A DNA stretch of 64,000 nt from Actinomycetota bacterium (GTDB taxonomy: Bacteria > Actinomycetota > Thermoleophilia > Miltoncostaeales > Miltoncostaeaceae), in NCBI GenBank assembly GCA_020636905.1, contig JACJWX010000001.1, positions 186,001 through 250,000 on the forward strand, in the 5' to 3' direction. The notes below the pieces were generated by a model, which saw only the letters and a list, made by a program, of their open reading frames with translations, made no database searches and had not been told where the DNA came from. Positions 41,135 through 49,544 of the stretch are shown here, one piece after another. Position 1 is the stretch's first letter; each line of letters starts with the position of its first letter. A program made the translations under genes and the position numbers.

Positions 41135-41755
41135 ATGGCGGCGATCATCGGACGCAAGCTGGGGATGACCCAGATCTTCGCTGAGGACGGCAATCGGGTC
41201 ACCCTGACCGTCATCGAGGCCGGGCCCTGCCCGGTCACGCAGGTCAAGACCGAGGAGACGGACGGCTACAACGCCGTGCAGCTCGGTTTCGGGACCACCC
41301 GGCCGAAGCGCCTCAACAAGCCGGAACTCGGGCATCTGAAGAAGGCCGGTGCCCCTCCGGTCAAGCACCTCCACGAGTTCGCACCCGAGGAGGTCGGCGA
41401 GGACCTGCAGCTCGGCGACATCGTGACCGTCGACGGCTTCCAGACCGGGCAGATCGTCCGCGTCACCGGCGTCAGCAAGGGCAAGGGCTACCAGGGCACG
41501 GTGAAGCGTCACAACTTCGCCACCGGCCCCAAGTCGCACGGCTCGCACAACATTCGCCAGCCCGGCTCGATCGGCGCTGCCGCGTACCCCGCGCGCGTGT
41601 TCAAGGGCATCCGCATGAGCGGCCACATGGGCGCCAAGCAGATCACCCAGCGCGGCATCCAGATCGTCGGGGCTGATCCCGAGCAGCATCTGCTGCTGGT
41701 CAGGGGATCGGTTCCCGGAGGCAAGAACGGCATTGTGATTGTGAGGCCCGAGTGA
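41135..41755 (+). CDS. rplC: 50S ribosomal protein L3
   Basis: 206 residues, near the peptidyl-transferase centre. It begins AAIIGRKLGMTQIF and contains the GSIGAAAYPARVFKG loop. ATG start five bases after rpsJ. The stop overlaps rplD by four bases. Confidence 0.98.
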   Translation: MAAIIGRKLGMTQIFAEDGNRVTLTVIEAGPCPVTQVKTEETDGYNAVQLGFGTTRPKRLNKPELGHLKKAGAPPVKHLHEFAPEEVGEDLQLGDIVTVDGFQTGQIVRVTGVSKGKGYQGTVKRHNFATGPKSHGSHNIRQPGSIGAAAYPARVFKGIRMSGHMGAKQITQRGIQIVGADPEQHLLLVRGSVPGGKNGIVIVRPE

Positions 41756-42402
41756 GCACCGTTGCGATCATCGGCGCGAAGGGCGCGTCGGGCACCGTCG
41801 AGGTGACTCCCGGCATCGCCGCGCAGACCATCAAGCCCCACCTCATCCACGAGGTGGTCACCAACGAGCTCGCCGAACGGCGCGCCGGCACCCATGCCAC
41901 CAAGACCCGCACCGACGTGCGCGGTGGTGGCGCCAAGCCGTGGCGTCAGAAGGGCACGGGCCGTGCCCGTCAGGGCTCCATCCGCGCTCCGCAGTGGATC
42001 GGCGGCGGCGTCGTCTTCGGCCCGCACCCCCGGTCCTACGGCGGCAAGGTCAACCGCAAGATCATCCTGCAGGCATGGCGTTCGGCCCTGAAGGCACACG
42101 TGGAACGGCAGAGCGTCGCGATCATCGACGACCTCGGCCTGGAGACGCCGTCGACCAAGGCCGCTGCGGCCGTCGTCGCCGCCGCGCCCGAGGGGCTCTC
42201 CGCTCGTCCGCTGCTCGTCGTCGTCGAGGACCTCGACTCGGTCGTGGCCCGGTCGTTCCGGAACCTCCGCGACACCTACGTGCTGCAGCACCAGGAGATC
42301 GAGACCGTCGACCTCATGGCCGGGCGCGCCCTGCTCTTCGAGCGTGCCGCCTGGGACCGGGTCGCCGGTGTGGGTGAGCCGCGCGACAAGGAGACCTCGT
42401 GA
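41752..42402 (+). CDS. rplD: 50S ribosomal protein L4
   Basis: 216 residues. L4 lines the exit tunnel and in some bacteria represses the S10 operon. The RTDVRGGGAKPWRQKGTGRA loop reaches the tunnel. It starts with GTG in the rplC stop overlap. No L4-type leader was recognised before rpsJ. Confidence 0.97.
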   Translation: MSTVAIIGAKGASGTVEVTPGIAAQTIKPHLIHEVVTNELAERRAGTHATKTRTDVRGGGAKPWRQKGTGRARQGSIRAPQWIGGGVVFGPHPRSYGGKVNRKIILQAWRSALKAHVERQSVAIIDDLGLETPSTKAAAAVVAAAPEGLSARPLLVVVEDLDSVVARSFRNLRDTYVLQHQEIETVDLMAGRALLFERAAWDRVAGVGEPRDKETS

Positions 42403-42701
42403 GTTCTCAGCTTCGTGACGACATCCGGCGCGTGCTGGTCGAGCCGGTGATCTCGGAGAAGAGCTACCAGCTCGTCTCCGCGCACAACCAGTACACCTTC
42501 CGGGTGCTCGACTCGGCCCACAAGACCATGGTCCGGCAGGCCGTCGAGGAACAGTTCGACGTGACGGTCACGGACGTCCGGATCGTGAATGTCCGCAGCA
42601 AGCCGAAGCGCCGTGGGGCCACCCGCGGGCGGCGGCCAGGCTGGAAGAAGGCGATCGTCGAGCTTCAGCCCGGCGACCGCATCGAGATGTTCGAGGGCTA
42701 G
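42399..42701 (+). CDS. rplW: 50S ribosomal protein L23
   Basis: 100 residues; L23 sits at the tunnel exit and docks trigger factor and SRP. Recognised by VISEKSYQLVSAHNQYTFRV and the NVRSKPKRRGATRGRRPGWK RNA loop. GTG start overlapping rplD by four bases. Confidence 0.97.
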   Translation: MSSQLRDDIRRVLVEPVISEKSYQLVSAHNQYTFRVLDSAHKTMVRQAVEEQFDVTVTDVRIVNVRSKPKRRGATRGRRPGWKKAIVELQPGDRIEMFEG

Positions 42702-42703
42702 CG

Positions 42704-43552
42704 ATGGGGATCCGCAAGTACAAACCCACTTCGCCGGGGCGCCGGTTCATCACGACCTCGGACTTCGAAGAGGTCACGACCGACCGACCCGAGAAGTCGC
42801 TGCTCGCGCCCATCAAGAAGTCCGGCGGACGCAACAACAACGGCCGGATCACCACCCGGCACGTCGGTGGCGGCCACAAGCGGCGCTACCGCATCATCGA
42901 CTTCAAGCGCCAGAAGGACGGCATTCCCGCCAAGGTCGCCTCGATCGAGTACGACCCGAACCGGAGTGCCCGCATCGCCCTGCTGCACTACGCCGACGGC
43001 GAGAAGCGCTACATCCTCGCGCCGCTGCGCCTGCGTGTGGGCGACACGGTCATGAGCGGTCCCGGTGCCGACATCAAGCCCGGCAACTCCCTCCCGCTGC
43101 GGGACATCCCGACGGGAACGATCGTCCACAACATCGAGCTCCAGCCCGGTCGCGGCGGCCAGATGTGCCGTTCTGCCGGTGTCGGCGCGCAGCTGATGGC
43201 GAAGGAAGGCGACTACGCCACCCTGCGCCTGCCCAGCACCGAGATGCGTATGGTCCGGATCGAATGTCGCGCGACGGTCGGTCAGGTCGGCAACGTCACG
43301 CATGAGAACCTCACCGGCGGCAAGGCCGGGCGTTCACGCTGGAAGGGCGTGCGTCCGACCGTTCGCGGTTCGGCCATGAACCCGGTCGACCATCCGCACG
43401 GCGGCGGCGAGGGCAAGAGCAATTCCGGTCGCCATCCGGTGACCCCGTGGGGCAAGCCGACGCACGGCTACCGCACGCGCAACACGCAGAAGGCAAGTCA
43501 GAAGTACATCGTTCGAGGTCGCAAGCGCGGCAAGCACACCGAGGGTCGGTAA
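42704..43552 (+). CDS. rplB: 50S ribosomal protein L2
   Basis: 282 residues, needed for subunit association and peptidyl transfer. Typical N terminus GIRKYKPTSPGRR, the GRNNNGRITTRHVGGGHKR region, and the C-terminal NPVDHPHGGGEGK loop with the key His. ATG start two bases after rplW. The stop codon TAA directly abuts the left arm of the helix at 43553. Confidence 0.98.
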   Translation: MGIRKYKPTSPGRRFITTSDFEEVTTDRPEKSLLAPIKKSGGRNNNGRITTRHVGGGHKRRYRIIDFKRQKDGIPAKVASIEYDPNRSARIALLHYADGEKRYILAPLRLRVGDTVMSGPGADIKPGNSLPLRDIPTGTIVHNIELQPGRGGQMCRSAGVGAQLMAKEGDYATLRLPSTEMRMVRIECRATVGQVGNVTHENLTGGKAGRSRWKGVRPTVRGSAMNPVDHPHGGGEGKSNSGRHPVTPWGKPTHGYRTRNTQKASQKYIVRGRKRGKHTEGR

Positions 43553-43686
43553 GAGTGCCTCACGGAATGAAATCGGCGAGCCTCGCTCAGGCAGGGCGGA
43601 CCACCGGAGGAACCCACCGTCCCATGGGAACGTGCCATTCGCCGCGTCCGTGGAAGAGCCTCGCCGGCTCATTTTGTGAGGTGCTC
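43553..43686 (+). promoter_or_regulatory. structured RNA in the rplB-rpsS gap that covers the rpsS Shine-Dalgarno
   Basis: 43553-43570 pairs with 43669-43686 over 18 continuous base pairs, 14 Watson-Crick and four G.U (56/83, 57/82, 64/75, 65/74). After a small internal loop, CGGCGAG (43574-43580) pairs with CTCGCCG (43660-43666), then a C/C mismatch and three more pairs. The gap's central 75 bases could form another hairpin. The right arm includes GAGGTG (43678-43683), the rpsS Shine-Dalgarno, eight bases from its ATG. A ribosome stopping at the rplB TAA would cover the left arm and free it, so the element may couple rplB and rpsS translation or bind a regulator. No known family matches by memory. 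Confidence 0.65.
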
Positions 43687-43691
43687 TAGGT

Positions 43692-43973
43692 ATGGGTCGC
43701 AGTCTCAAGAAGGGTCCGTTCGTCGAAGATCGCCTCATGAAGCGCATCGAGGACATGAACGCCGCAAACGAGAAGAAGATGGTGCGGACCTGGTCGCGCA
43801 CCTCGACGATCTTCCCGGACATGGTGGGCCACACCATCGCGGTCCACGACGGCCGTAAGCACGTGCCCGTGTTCATCTCCGAGAGCATGGTGGGGCACAA
43901 GCTCGGCGAGTTCGCGCCCACCCGCACCTACCGCGGCCACACCGGTTCCGACCGCACGTCGAAGATGCGCTGA
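43692..43973 (+). CDS. rpsS: 30S ribosomal protein S19
   Basis: 93 residues in the small-subunit head. It begins GRSLKKGPFVEDRLMKRI and ends with the basic GHTGSDRTSK region. ATG 43692; its Shine-Dalgarno lies inside the preceding RNA helix. The 139-base gap before it is much longer than other gaps in this operon. The stop shares a base with the rplV start. Confidence 0.98.
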   Translation: MGRSLKKGPFVEDRLMKRIEDMNAANEKKMVRTWSRTSTIFPDMVGHTIAVHDGRKHVPVFISESMVGHKLGEFAPTRTYRGHTGSDRTSKMR

Positions 43974-44356
43974 TGGCGACGGCTACCGACAAGTCACAGA
44001 TGGTCACCGCCACGGCGAAGTACGTCCGGTCGTCCGCACGGAAGACCCGCCTCGTCGCGGATCTGGTGCGCGGCAAGGGCGTGGCCGAGGCCCAGGCGAT
44101 CCTGGCCTACTCCACCCGTGCCGCGAGCGAGCCGCTGCGCAAGGTGCTGCAGTCGGCGCTCGCCAACGCGGATCACAACGCCGGCCTGAACGTGCAGCAA
44201 CTGGTGATCGCCGAGCTGACCGTGAACGAAGGGCCGACGATCCGGCGGTTCCGGCCGCGGGCACAAGGACGGGCGACGCGCATCAACAAGCGCACCTGTC
44301 ACATCACGATTGGCCTCGCGCCGGCAATTGACCGGCCGCAAGGCCGAGGGAAGTAG
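43973..44356 (+). CDS. rplV: 50S ribosomal protein L22
   Basis: 127 residues lining the exit tunnel, site of macrolide resistance changes. AKYVRSSARKTRLVADLVRG at the start and the RPRAQGRATRINKRTCHITI hairpin loop near the end identify it. ATG start sharing its first base with the rpsS stop. Confidence 0.97.
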   Translation: MATATDKSQMVTATAKYVRSSARKTRLVADLVRGKGVAEAQAILAYSTRAASEPLRKVLQSALANADHNAGLNVQQLVIAELTVNEGPTIRRFRPRAQGRATRINKRTCHITIGLAPAIDRPQGRGK

Positions 44357-44365
44357 GGGCGAGAC

Positions 44366-45235
44366 GTGGGTCAGAAGGTTCATCCCGGCGGGTTCCGACT
44401 CGGCATCCTGAACAAGTGGCGCTCCAACTGGTTCTCGGAGCGCGACTACGTGGCGTTCCTCCAGGAGGATCGCGACGTCCGGAACTACATCACCGGTCGT
44501 CTCAGCCATGCCGGCCTCTCGGCAATCCACCTGCGCAAGGATCAGCAGAAGCTGACCGTGGACATCTTCACGGCGCGGCCTGGCATCGTCATCGGCAAGA
44601 GCGGTAGCGAGGTCGAAGCGCTTCGCCGCGAACTCAACCGGATGACCGGCAAGAACATCCAGGTCAACATCAACGAGATCAAGCGGCCCGAACTCGACGC
44701 CAAGCTGGTCGCCCAGTCGATCGCCGAGCAGCTCGAGGGTCGTGTGAACTTCCGTCGCGCGATGAAGCGGGCGCTCACCTCGGCGATGCGCTCCGGCGCG
44801 CAGGGCGTCAAGATCCAGTGCGGCGGCCGCCTCGGCGGTGCCGAGATGTCCCGTTCCGAGCACTACTCGGATGGTCGCGTTCCGCTCCACACGCTCCGCG
44901 CCGACATCGACTACGGGTTCCACGAGGCCAAGACGACCTTCGGCCGCATCGGCGTGAAGGTCTGGATCAATCGTGGTGAGGTCATGCCCGAGGGTGTCGC
45001 CGACTCCCGCGGTCGCGTCGACCTGGACCAGGCCCCCCAGCAGCGTCGCCCGCGACGTGATCGCCGTGATGGCGGTCCCGGCGGTGGCGGCGGTGGCGGT
45101 GGTCGCGGCCAGGGTCCCGGCGGACGGGGTCCGGGCGGCAACCGCGGCGGTCGCGGTCGTGGCGGCAACCGTGGCGGTGGTGGACCGCAGGGCGGGGGCA
45201 ACCAGGGCGGCGCGCCCCAGGGTGGTGGACGGTAA
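44366..45235 (+). CDS. rpsC: 30S ribosomal protein S3 with a long Gly/Arg/Pro-rich tail
   Basis: 289 residues. The first 215 are ordinary S3: GQKVHPGGFRLGI, the KH domain with GIVIGKSGSEVEAL, and the C-terminal domain with GGRLGGAEMSRSEHYSDGRV. S3 helps form the mRNA entry helicase. From about residue 217 a tail of some 72 residues follows, made of Gly, Arg, Pro, Gln and Asn in RGG-like repeats (GGRG, GGNRGG). Some actinobacterial S3 proteins have a tail, but this one is strongly Gly-rich. GTG start. Confidence 0.97.
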   Translation: MGQKVHPGGFRLGILNKWRSNWFSERDYVAFLQEDRDVRNYITGRLSHAGLSAIHLRKDQQKLTVDIFTARPGIVIGKSGSEVEALRRELNRMTGKNIQVNINEIKRPELDAKLVAQSIAEQLEGRVNFRRAMKRALTSAMRSGAQGVKIQCGGRLGGAEMSRSEHYSDGRVPLHTLRADIDYGFHEAKTTFGRIGVKVWINRGEVMPEGVADSRGRVDLDQAPQQRRPRRDRRDGGPGGGGGGGGRGQGPGGRGPGGNRGGRGRGGNRGGGGPQGGGNQGGAPQGGGR

Positions 45236-45238
45236 GCC

Positions 45239-45652
45239 ATGTTGATGCCGAAGCGAGTCAAGTACCGCAAGCACCATCGGGGTCGGCGCCGTGGGCTGTC
45301 GAAGGGCAACACCCAGTTGAACTTCGGCGACTACGGTCTGAAGGCACTCGAGCCCGCATGGGTCACCAACCGCCAGATCGAGGCCGCCCGTATCGCGATG
45401 AACCGTCGCATCAAGCGTGGCGGAAAGATCTGGATCAACCTGTTCCCGCAGAAGCCCGTGACCAAGAAGCCCGCCGAGACCCGCATGGGATCCGGCAAGG
45501 GTTCCCCTGAAGGCTGGGTAGCCGTGGTCAAGCCGGGCGCCGTCATGTTCGAGCTGTCCGGTGTGGCCGAGCCGCTCGCGCGTGAGGCCATGCGCCTCGC
45601 CGCGAACAAGCTTCCGGTGCGCTGCAAGTTCGTCACGCGAGAGGATCAGTGA
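45239..45652 (+). CDS. rplP: 50S ribosomal protein L16
   Basis: 137 residues near the A site. It starts LMPKRVKYRKHHRGRRRG and contains GSGKGSPEGWVAVVKPG. ATG three bases after rpsC. It overlaps rpmC by four bases. Confidence 0.98.
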   Translation: MLMPKRVKYRKHHRGRRRGLSKGNTQLNFGDYGLKALEPAWVTNRQIEAARIAMNRRIKRGGKIWINLFPQKPVTKKPAETRMGSGKGSPEGWVAVVKPGAVMFELSGVAEPLAREAMRLAANKLPVRCKFVTREDQ

Positions 45653-45873
45653 GCGCGGTGAAGGCCAGTGAAGTCAGAGATCTGAGCGACGCCGAGCTCG
45701 AAGTCCGCATGAGGGATGCGCGCGACGCGCTCTTCAATCTGCGCTTCCAGCACGCCTCGGGTGCCCTCGAGCGCACCGGGGAGATCGCACAGCGCAGGCG
45801 GGAGATCGCACGTCTGCTCACCATTGCCCGCGAGCGGGAGATTGCACGTCAGCAGGAGGGCGAGAATGGCTGA
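45649..45873 (+). CDS. rpmC: 50S ribosomal protein L29
   Basis: 74 residues, helical, by the tunnel exit. VRDLSDAELEVRMRDARDALFNLRFQ-like segments (KASEVRDLSDAELEVR) are typical. GTG start in the rplP overlap. Its end overlaps rpsQ by eight bases. Confidence 0.96.
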   Translation: MSAVKASEVRDLSDAELEVRMRDARDALFNLRFQHASGALERTGEIAQRRREIARLLTIAREREIARQQEGENG

Positions 45874-46138
45874 GACGCCGCAGGAACAGGTCGCGCGCCG
45901 CAAGGTGCGCCAGGGAGTCGTGGTGAGTTCCGAACGGGACAAGACCATCACGGTCCGCATCGACAGCCAGGTGGCTCACCCCATCTACGGCAAGACGGTG
46001 CGGCGCTCCTCGAAGCTGCACGTCCATGACGAGAAGAACGAGGCGGGCCTCGGAGATCTCGTGCGTGTCATCGAATGCCGTCCGCTGTCCAAGACCAAGC
46101 GCTGGCGCCTCACCGAGATCGTGGAGCGTGCTCGATGA
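45866..46138 (+). CDS. rpsQ: 30S ribosomal protein S17
   Basis: 90 residues, an OB-fold primary binding protein. Recognised by RQGVVVSSERDKTITVRID and RPLSKTKRWRLTEIVE. ATG 45866 gives the usual short acidic N terminus; AGGAGG lies ten bases upstream. ATGA overlap with rplN. Confidence 0.97.
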   Translation: MAETPQEQVARRKVRQGVVVSSERDKTITVRIDSQVAHPIYGKTVRRSSKLHVHDEKNEAGLGDLVRVIECRPLSKTKRWRLTEIVERAR

Positions 46139-46503
46139 TCCAGACCGAATCACGCCTCCGCGTGGCCGACAACACCGGTGCGCGCGAGATCCTGTGCATC
46201 CGTGTCATGGGCGGCTCGCGTCGGCGCTATGCGACGGTCGGCGACGTCATCGTCGGGACCGTCAAGCACGCGACGCCGAACGGTGCCATCAAGAAGGGCG
46301 ACGTCGTCAAGGCGGTCGTCGTTCGCACCCGCAAGTCGCACGGACGGGAGGACGGCACGTTCATCGCGTTCGACGAGAACGCCGCCGTCATCATCGACGC
46401 GGCGCAGAACCCCCGCGGCACCCGCATCTTCGGTCCGGTGGCGCGTGAGCTGCGCGAAAAGAACTTCATGAAGATCATCTCGCTCGCCCCGGAGGTGTTG
46501 TGA
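46135..46503 (+). CDS. rplN: 50S ribosomal protein L14
   Basis: 122 residues, the exact L14 length. It begins MIQTESRLRVADNTGAREIL and holds the KKGDVVKAVVVRTR loop. ATG in the rpsQ stop overlap; longer in-frame starts would lie inside rpsQ. The stop shares a base with rplX. Confidence 0.98.
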   Translation: MIQTESRLRVADNTGAREILCIRVMGGSRRRYATVGDVIVGTVKHATPNGAIKKGDVVKAVVVRTRKSHGREDGTFIAFDENAAVIIDAAQNPRGTRIFGPVARELREKNFMKIISLAPEVL

Positions 46504-46817
46504 TGCCGGCGCGGATTCGCAAGGGTGATCAGGTCGTCGCCATTTCCGGCAAGGACAAGGGCAAGACCGGGACGGTCCTCGAAGTGCGGCCGCGTGAGGA
46601 TCGCGCCGTGGTCGAGGGACTGAACATCGTGAAGCGGCACACCAAGCCGCGTCCTCCGAACGACGCGGGCGGTGTCATCGAGAAGCCGGCCCCGATCCAT
46701 CTCTCCAACCTGGCGTTGGTGGATCCGGAGTCCAAGGCACCCACCCGGGTGCGCATCGAGGTTGTGGATGGCGAACGCGTGCGCGTCGCCGTCAAGAGCG
46801 GGAAGCGAATCGACTGA
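46503..46817 (+). CDS. rplX: 50S ribosomal protein L24
   Basis: 104 residues. KOW domain GDQVVAISGKDKGKTGTVLEV and VEGLNIVKRHTKP identify it. L24 starts large-subunit assembly. ATG 46503 preferred; an adjacent GTG at 46500 is in frame. Shine-Dalgarno GGAGGTG just upstream. Confidence 0.97.
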   Translation: MPARIRKGDQVVAISGKDKGKTGTVLEVRPREDRAVVEGLNIVKRHTKPRPPNDAGGVIEKPAPIHLSNLALVDPESKAPTRVRIEVVDGERVRVAVKSGKRID

Positions 46818-46822
46818 TCCAG

Positions 46823-47467
46823 ATGAGTGACGAAACGACAACGGTGCCGCCGCCGCGGCTGAAGGAGCGCTACCAGACCGAGGTCCGGCCGAAGCTGCAG
46901 GAGCAGTTCGGCTACTCCTCCCCGATGCAGCTCCCGAAGGTCCAGAAGATCACGCTCTCCATGGGCGTCGGCGAGGCCAAGCAGAACAGCAAGTCGCTCG
47001 ACGAGGCGGTCGAGCAGATGGCGATCATCGCCGGCCAGCGGCCGCACATCACACGCGCCCGCAAGTCGATCGCCCAGTTCAAGCTTCGCGAGGGCATGCC
47101 CATCGGTTGCCGGGTGACGCTCCGCGGCGCCCGGATGTGGGAGTTCTACGATCGCCTCACCGCGATCGCCCTTCCGCGCATCCGCGACTTCCGGGGCGTC
47201 AACCCCGACTCGTTCGATGGGCGGGGCAACTACAACCTGGGCCTGCGCGAGCAGACGATCTTCCCGGAGATCGACTACGACGCGATCGACATGGTCCGGG
47301 GACTCAACGTCACCATCACCACGTCGGCGGGTACCGACGAAGAGGCGCGAGAGCTGCTTCGGGCGTTGGGGATGCCCTTCCGCGAGGAGGGGTACTCGGC
47401 AGAAGAACTGGCAGCACGCCGCCGGCGCAGGATGCGCAAGCACGGCGGACGCGGCAAGCGCAAGTAG
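46823..47467 (+). CDS. rplE: 50S ribosomal protein L5
   Basis: 214 residues. L5 binds 5S rRNA and the P-site tRNA. Typical segments LKERYQTEVRPKLQEQFGY, RPHITRARKSIAQFKLREG and GRGNYNLGLREQTIFPEI. There is a Lys/Arg-rich C-terminal extension of about 30 residues (RRRRMRKHGGRGKRK) beyond the usual 180, seen in some relatives. ATG start five bases after rplX. Confidence 0.97.
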   Translation: MSDETTTVPPPRLKERYQTEVRPKLQEQFGYSSPMQLPKVQKITLSMGVGEAKQNSKSLDEAVEQMAIIAGQRPHITRARKSIAQFKLREGMPIGCRVTLRGARMWEFYDRLTAIALPRIRDFRGVNPDSFDGRGNYNLGLREQTIFPEIDYDAIDMVRGLNVTITTSAGTDEEARELLRALGMPFREEGYSAEELAARRRRRMRKHGGRGKRK

Positions 47468-47485
47468 AACGAACGAGGAGCCACT

Positions 47486-47671
47486 GTGGCGAAGACCAGC
47501 TTGCGCGTAAAGTCCGCGCGGCCCCAGAAGTACAAGACGCGTCAGTACACCCGTTGTCTGCGGTGTGGGCGCTCCCGCGCGGTGTTCCGCAAGTTCGGTC
47601 TCTGCCGCATCTGTCTCCGTGAACAGGCACACGCCGGGTACATCCCCGGCATGACCAAGTCCAGCTGGTAA
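47486..47671 (+). CDS. rpsN: 30S ribosomal protein S14 type Z
   Basis: 61 residues, the short zinc-binding form. CLRC and CRIC pairs hold the zinc, and it ends GYIPGMTKSSW. GTG start with CGAGGAGC upstream. Essential for head assembly. Confidence 0.97.
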   Translation: MAKTSLRVKSARPQKYKTRQYTRCLRCGRSRAVFRKFGLCRICLREQAHAGYIPGMTKSSW

Positions 47672-47675
47672 ACGA

Positions 47676-48059
47676 ATGCTCACCGATCCAATCGCCGACA
47701 TGCTCACGCGGCTGCGCAACGCCAACATGGCGCTGCACGACACCGCGGTCATGCCACACAGTCGTATGAAGGAATCACTCGCTCGCGTGCTCGAGGCCGA
47801 GGGCTACATCTCGGGGTTCGAGGTCAACGACCGCGATCTGACCGTGCGCCTGAAGTACGACAGCAAGCGTCGCCGCGTCCTGTCCGGGCTGACCCGGGCA
47901 TCGAAGCCGGGCCGCCGCGTCTACGTCGGCAAGGACGACATTCCGCGCGTGCTCGGCGGAATGGGCATCGCCATCCTGTCGACGTCGCAGGGAATCATCA
48001 CCGGGCAGGAAGCCCGCCGCCGCGGTGTCGGTGGCGAGCTGGTCTGCCGGGTGTGGTGA
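47676..48059 (+). CDS. rpsH: 30S ribosomal protein S8
   Basis: 127 residues. DPIADMLTRLRNANMA and STSQGIITGQEARRRGVGGE are diagnostic. In Escherichia coli S8 represses the spc operon by binding mRNA. ATG four bases after rpsN. Confidence 0.97.
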   Translation: MLTDPIADMLTRLRNANMALHDTAVMPHSRMKESLARVLEAEGYISGFEVNDRDLTVRLKYDSKRRRVLSGLTRASKPGRRVYVGKDDIPRVLGGMGIAILSTSQGIITGQEARRRGVGGELVCRVW

Positions 48060-48077
48060 GGATCGGGAAGGACTGAG

Positions 48078-48611
48078 ATGAGTCGAATCGGACGCGCCCC
48101 GATCCCCGTACCGTCGGGTGTCGAGGTCAACATCACCGGGCAGCACATCAGCATCAAGGGTCCCAAGGGGAGCCTGGAACACACCGTCGCGCAGCCCATC
48201 GCGGTCGCGCTCGAGGAGGGCGAGCTCCGCGTGACCCGCCCAACCGATCGCGGGCCCCATCGCGCCCTGCACGGGCTGACGCGTTCGCTCGTGGCCAACA
48301 TGGTCGAGGGCGTCACGGACGGGTTCGCCAAGACGCTCGAGATCCAGGGCGTCGGGTACCGCGCGGCACTCAAGGGCAACACCCTCGAGCTGTCCGTGGG
48401 ATACTCGCACCCGGTCAGCATGTCGCCCCCCGACGGCATCACCTTCGAGGTTCCGGAACCCACCGCGGTGGTGGTCCGGGGCATCGACAAGCAGGCGGTC
48501 GGACAGGCCGCGGCCGAGATCCGCGAGGTGCGGCCTCCGGAGCCCTACAAGGGCAAGGGCATTCGTTACGCCGGCGAGAACGTTCGCCGCAAGGTTGGGA
48601 AGAGGGCATAG
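48078..48611 (+). CDS. rplF: 50S ribosomal protein L6
   Basis: 177 residues with two similar domains. SRIGRAPIPVPSGVEV at the start and PEPYKGKGIRYAGE near the end. It helps build the GTPase-associated region. ATG start. Confidence 0.98.
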   Translation: MSRIGRAPIPVPSGVEVNITGQHISIKGPKGSLEHTVAQPIAVALEEGELRVTRPTDRGPHRALHGLTRSLVANMVEGVTDGFAKTLEIQGVGYRAALKGNTLELSVGYSHPVSMSPPDGITFEVPEPTAVVVRGIDKQAVGQAAAEIREVRPPEPYKGKGIRYAGENVRRKVGKRA

Positions 48612-48616
48612 GCACG

Positions 48617-48970
48617 ATGGGCAAACTGAGTCCACTCCAGGCACGGAAGCGTCGCCAGCGACGCATTCGTGGACGCGTCACCGGGACGGCCGATCGGCCG
48701 CGCCTGGCGGTGTCCCGCTCCAACATGCGCATCTACGCGCAGGTCATCGACGACTCCCGCGGCCACACGGTCGCCGCGGCGGCGTCGCTCGAAGCCGACC
48801 TTCGCGGGATGACCAAGGCCGAGGCCGCGACCGAGGTCGGCAAGCGTGTCGCCGAGCGGGCGAAGGCCGCCGGCGTCGATCAGGTCGTCTTCGATCGAGG
48901 CGGCTACAAGTACCACGGGCGTGTGAAGGCGCTCGCCGATGCGGCCCGCGATGCGGGCCTGGTGTTCTAG
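48617..48970 (+). CDS. rplR: 50S ribosomal protein L18
   Basis: 117 residues, a 5S rRNA binder. RPRLAVSRSNMRIYAQVIDD and the C-terminal FDRGGYKYHGRVKALADAAR motif. ATG start five bases after rplF. Confidence 0.98.
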   Translation: MGKLSPLQARKRRQRRIRGRVTGTADRPRLAVSRSNMRIYAQVIDDSRGHTVAAAASLEADLRGMTKAEAATEVGKRVAERAKAAGVDQVVFDRGGYKYHGRVKALADAARDAGLVF

Positions 48971-48980
48971 GGGGACTGTC

Positions 48981-49544
48981 TTGGCTGAGCGCCGCCGCAA
49001 GCCGAAAGTGAATTCCGACGGACTCGAGCTCAATGAGCGCGTGGTCCAGGTCAACCGCGTGGCCAAGGTGGTCAAGGGTGGCCGTCGCTTCTCGTTCTCC
49101 GCGCTGGTCGTGGTGGGCAACGAGGTCGACACCGTCGGTGTCGGTCACGGGAAGGCGAACGAGGTTCCGGTCGCCATCCAGAAGGCCGTGGACGACGCCA
49201 AGAAGAACCTCTTCAAGGTGCCGAAGTACCACAACACGATCACCCACCAGGTCACCGGTCGCGCCGGCGCCGGCCGGGTGTTCCTGAAGCCCGCCTCCGA
49301 AGGTACCGGCGTCATCGCGGGCGGTGGCGTGCGCGCCGTCCTGGAGCTGGCCGGTATCCGCGACATCCTCAGCAAGTCGCTGGGAAGCAGCAATCCGGTG
49401 AACCTCGTTGCGGCCGCCGTCGACGGACTCCGCCAGCTGCGGACGCCCGAAGAGGTCGCCGAGCTGCGCGGCAAGAACGTCGCCGAGATGCTGTCGAGCG
49501 GTGCCCCGAAGGCCGAGCCGGTGGCCGAGGAGGTCGCGTCGTGA
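48981..49544 (+). CDS. rpsE: 30S ribosomal protein S5
   Basis: 187 residues from TTG 48981, which follows GGGGGA by six bases and begins AERRRKPKVNSD. N-terminal double-stranded-RNA-like domain (ERVVQVNRVAKVVKGGRRFSF) and GTGVIAGGGVRAVLELAGI. S5 affects fidelity and helicase action at mRNA entry. An Ala/Glu tail of about 20 residues ends it. Overlaps rpmD by four bases. Confidence 0.97.
   Translation: MAERRRKPKVNSDGLELNERVVQVNRVAKVVKGGRRFSFSALVVVGNEVDTVGVGHGKANEVPVAIQKAVDDAKKNLFKVPKYHNTITHQVTGRAGAGRVFLKPASEGTGVIAGGGVRAVLELAGIRDILSKSLGSSNPVNLVAAAVDGLRQLRTPEEVAELRGKNVAEMLSSGAPKAEPVAEEVAS

Noticed and set aside
43553..43686. Mobile-element (MITE) explanation for the rplB-rpsS repeat
   Set aside because: No target duplication, and all mismatches are G.U on the coding strand; an RNA structure explains it better, though copies elsewhere were not searched.
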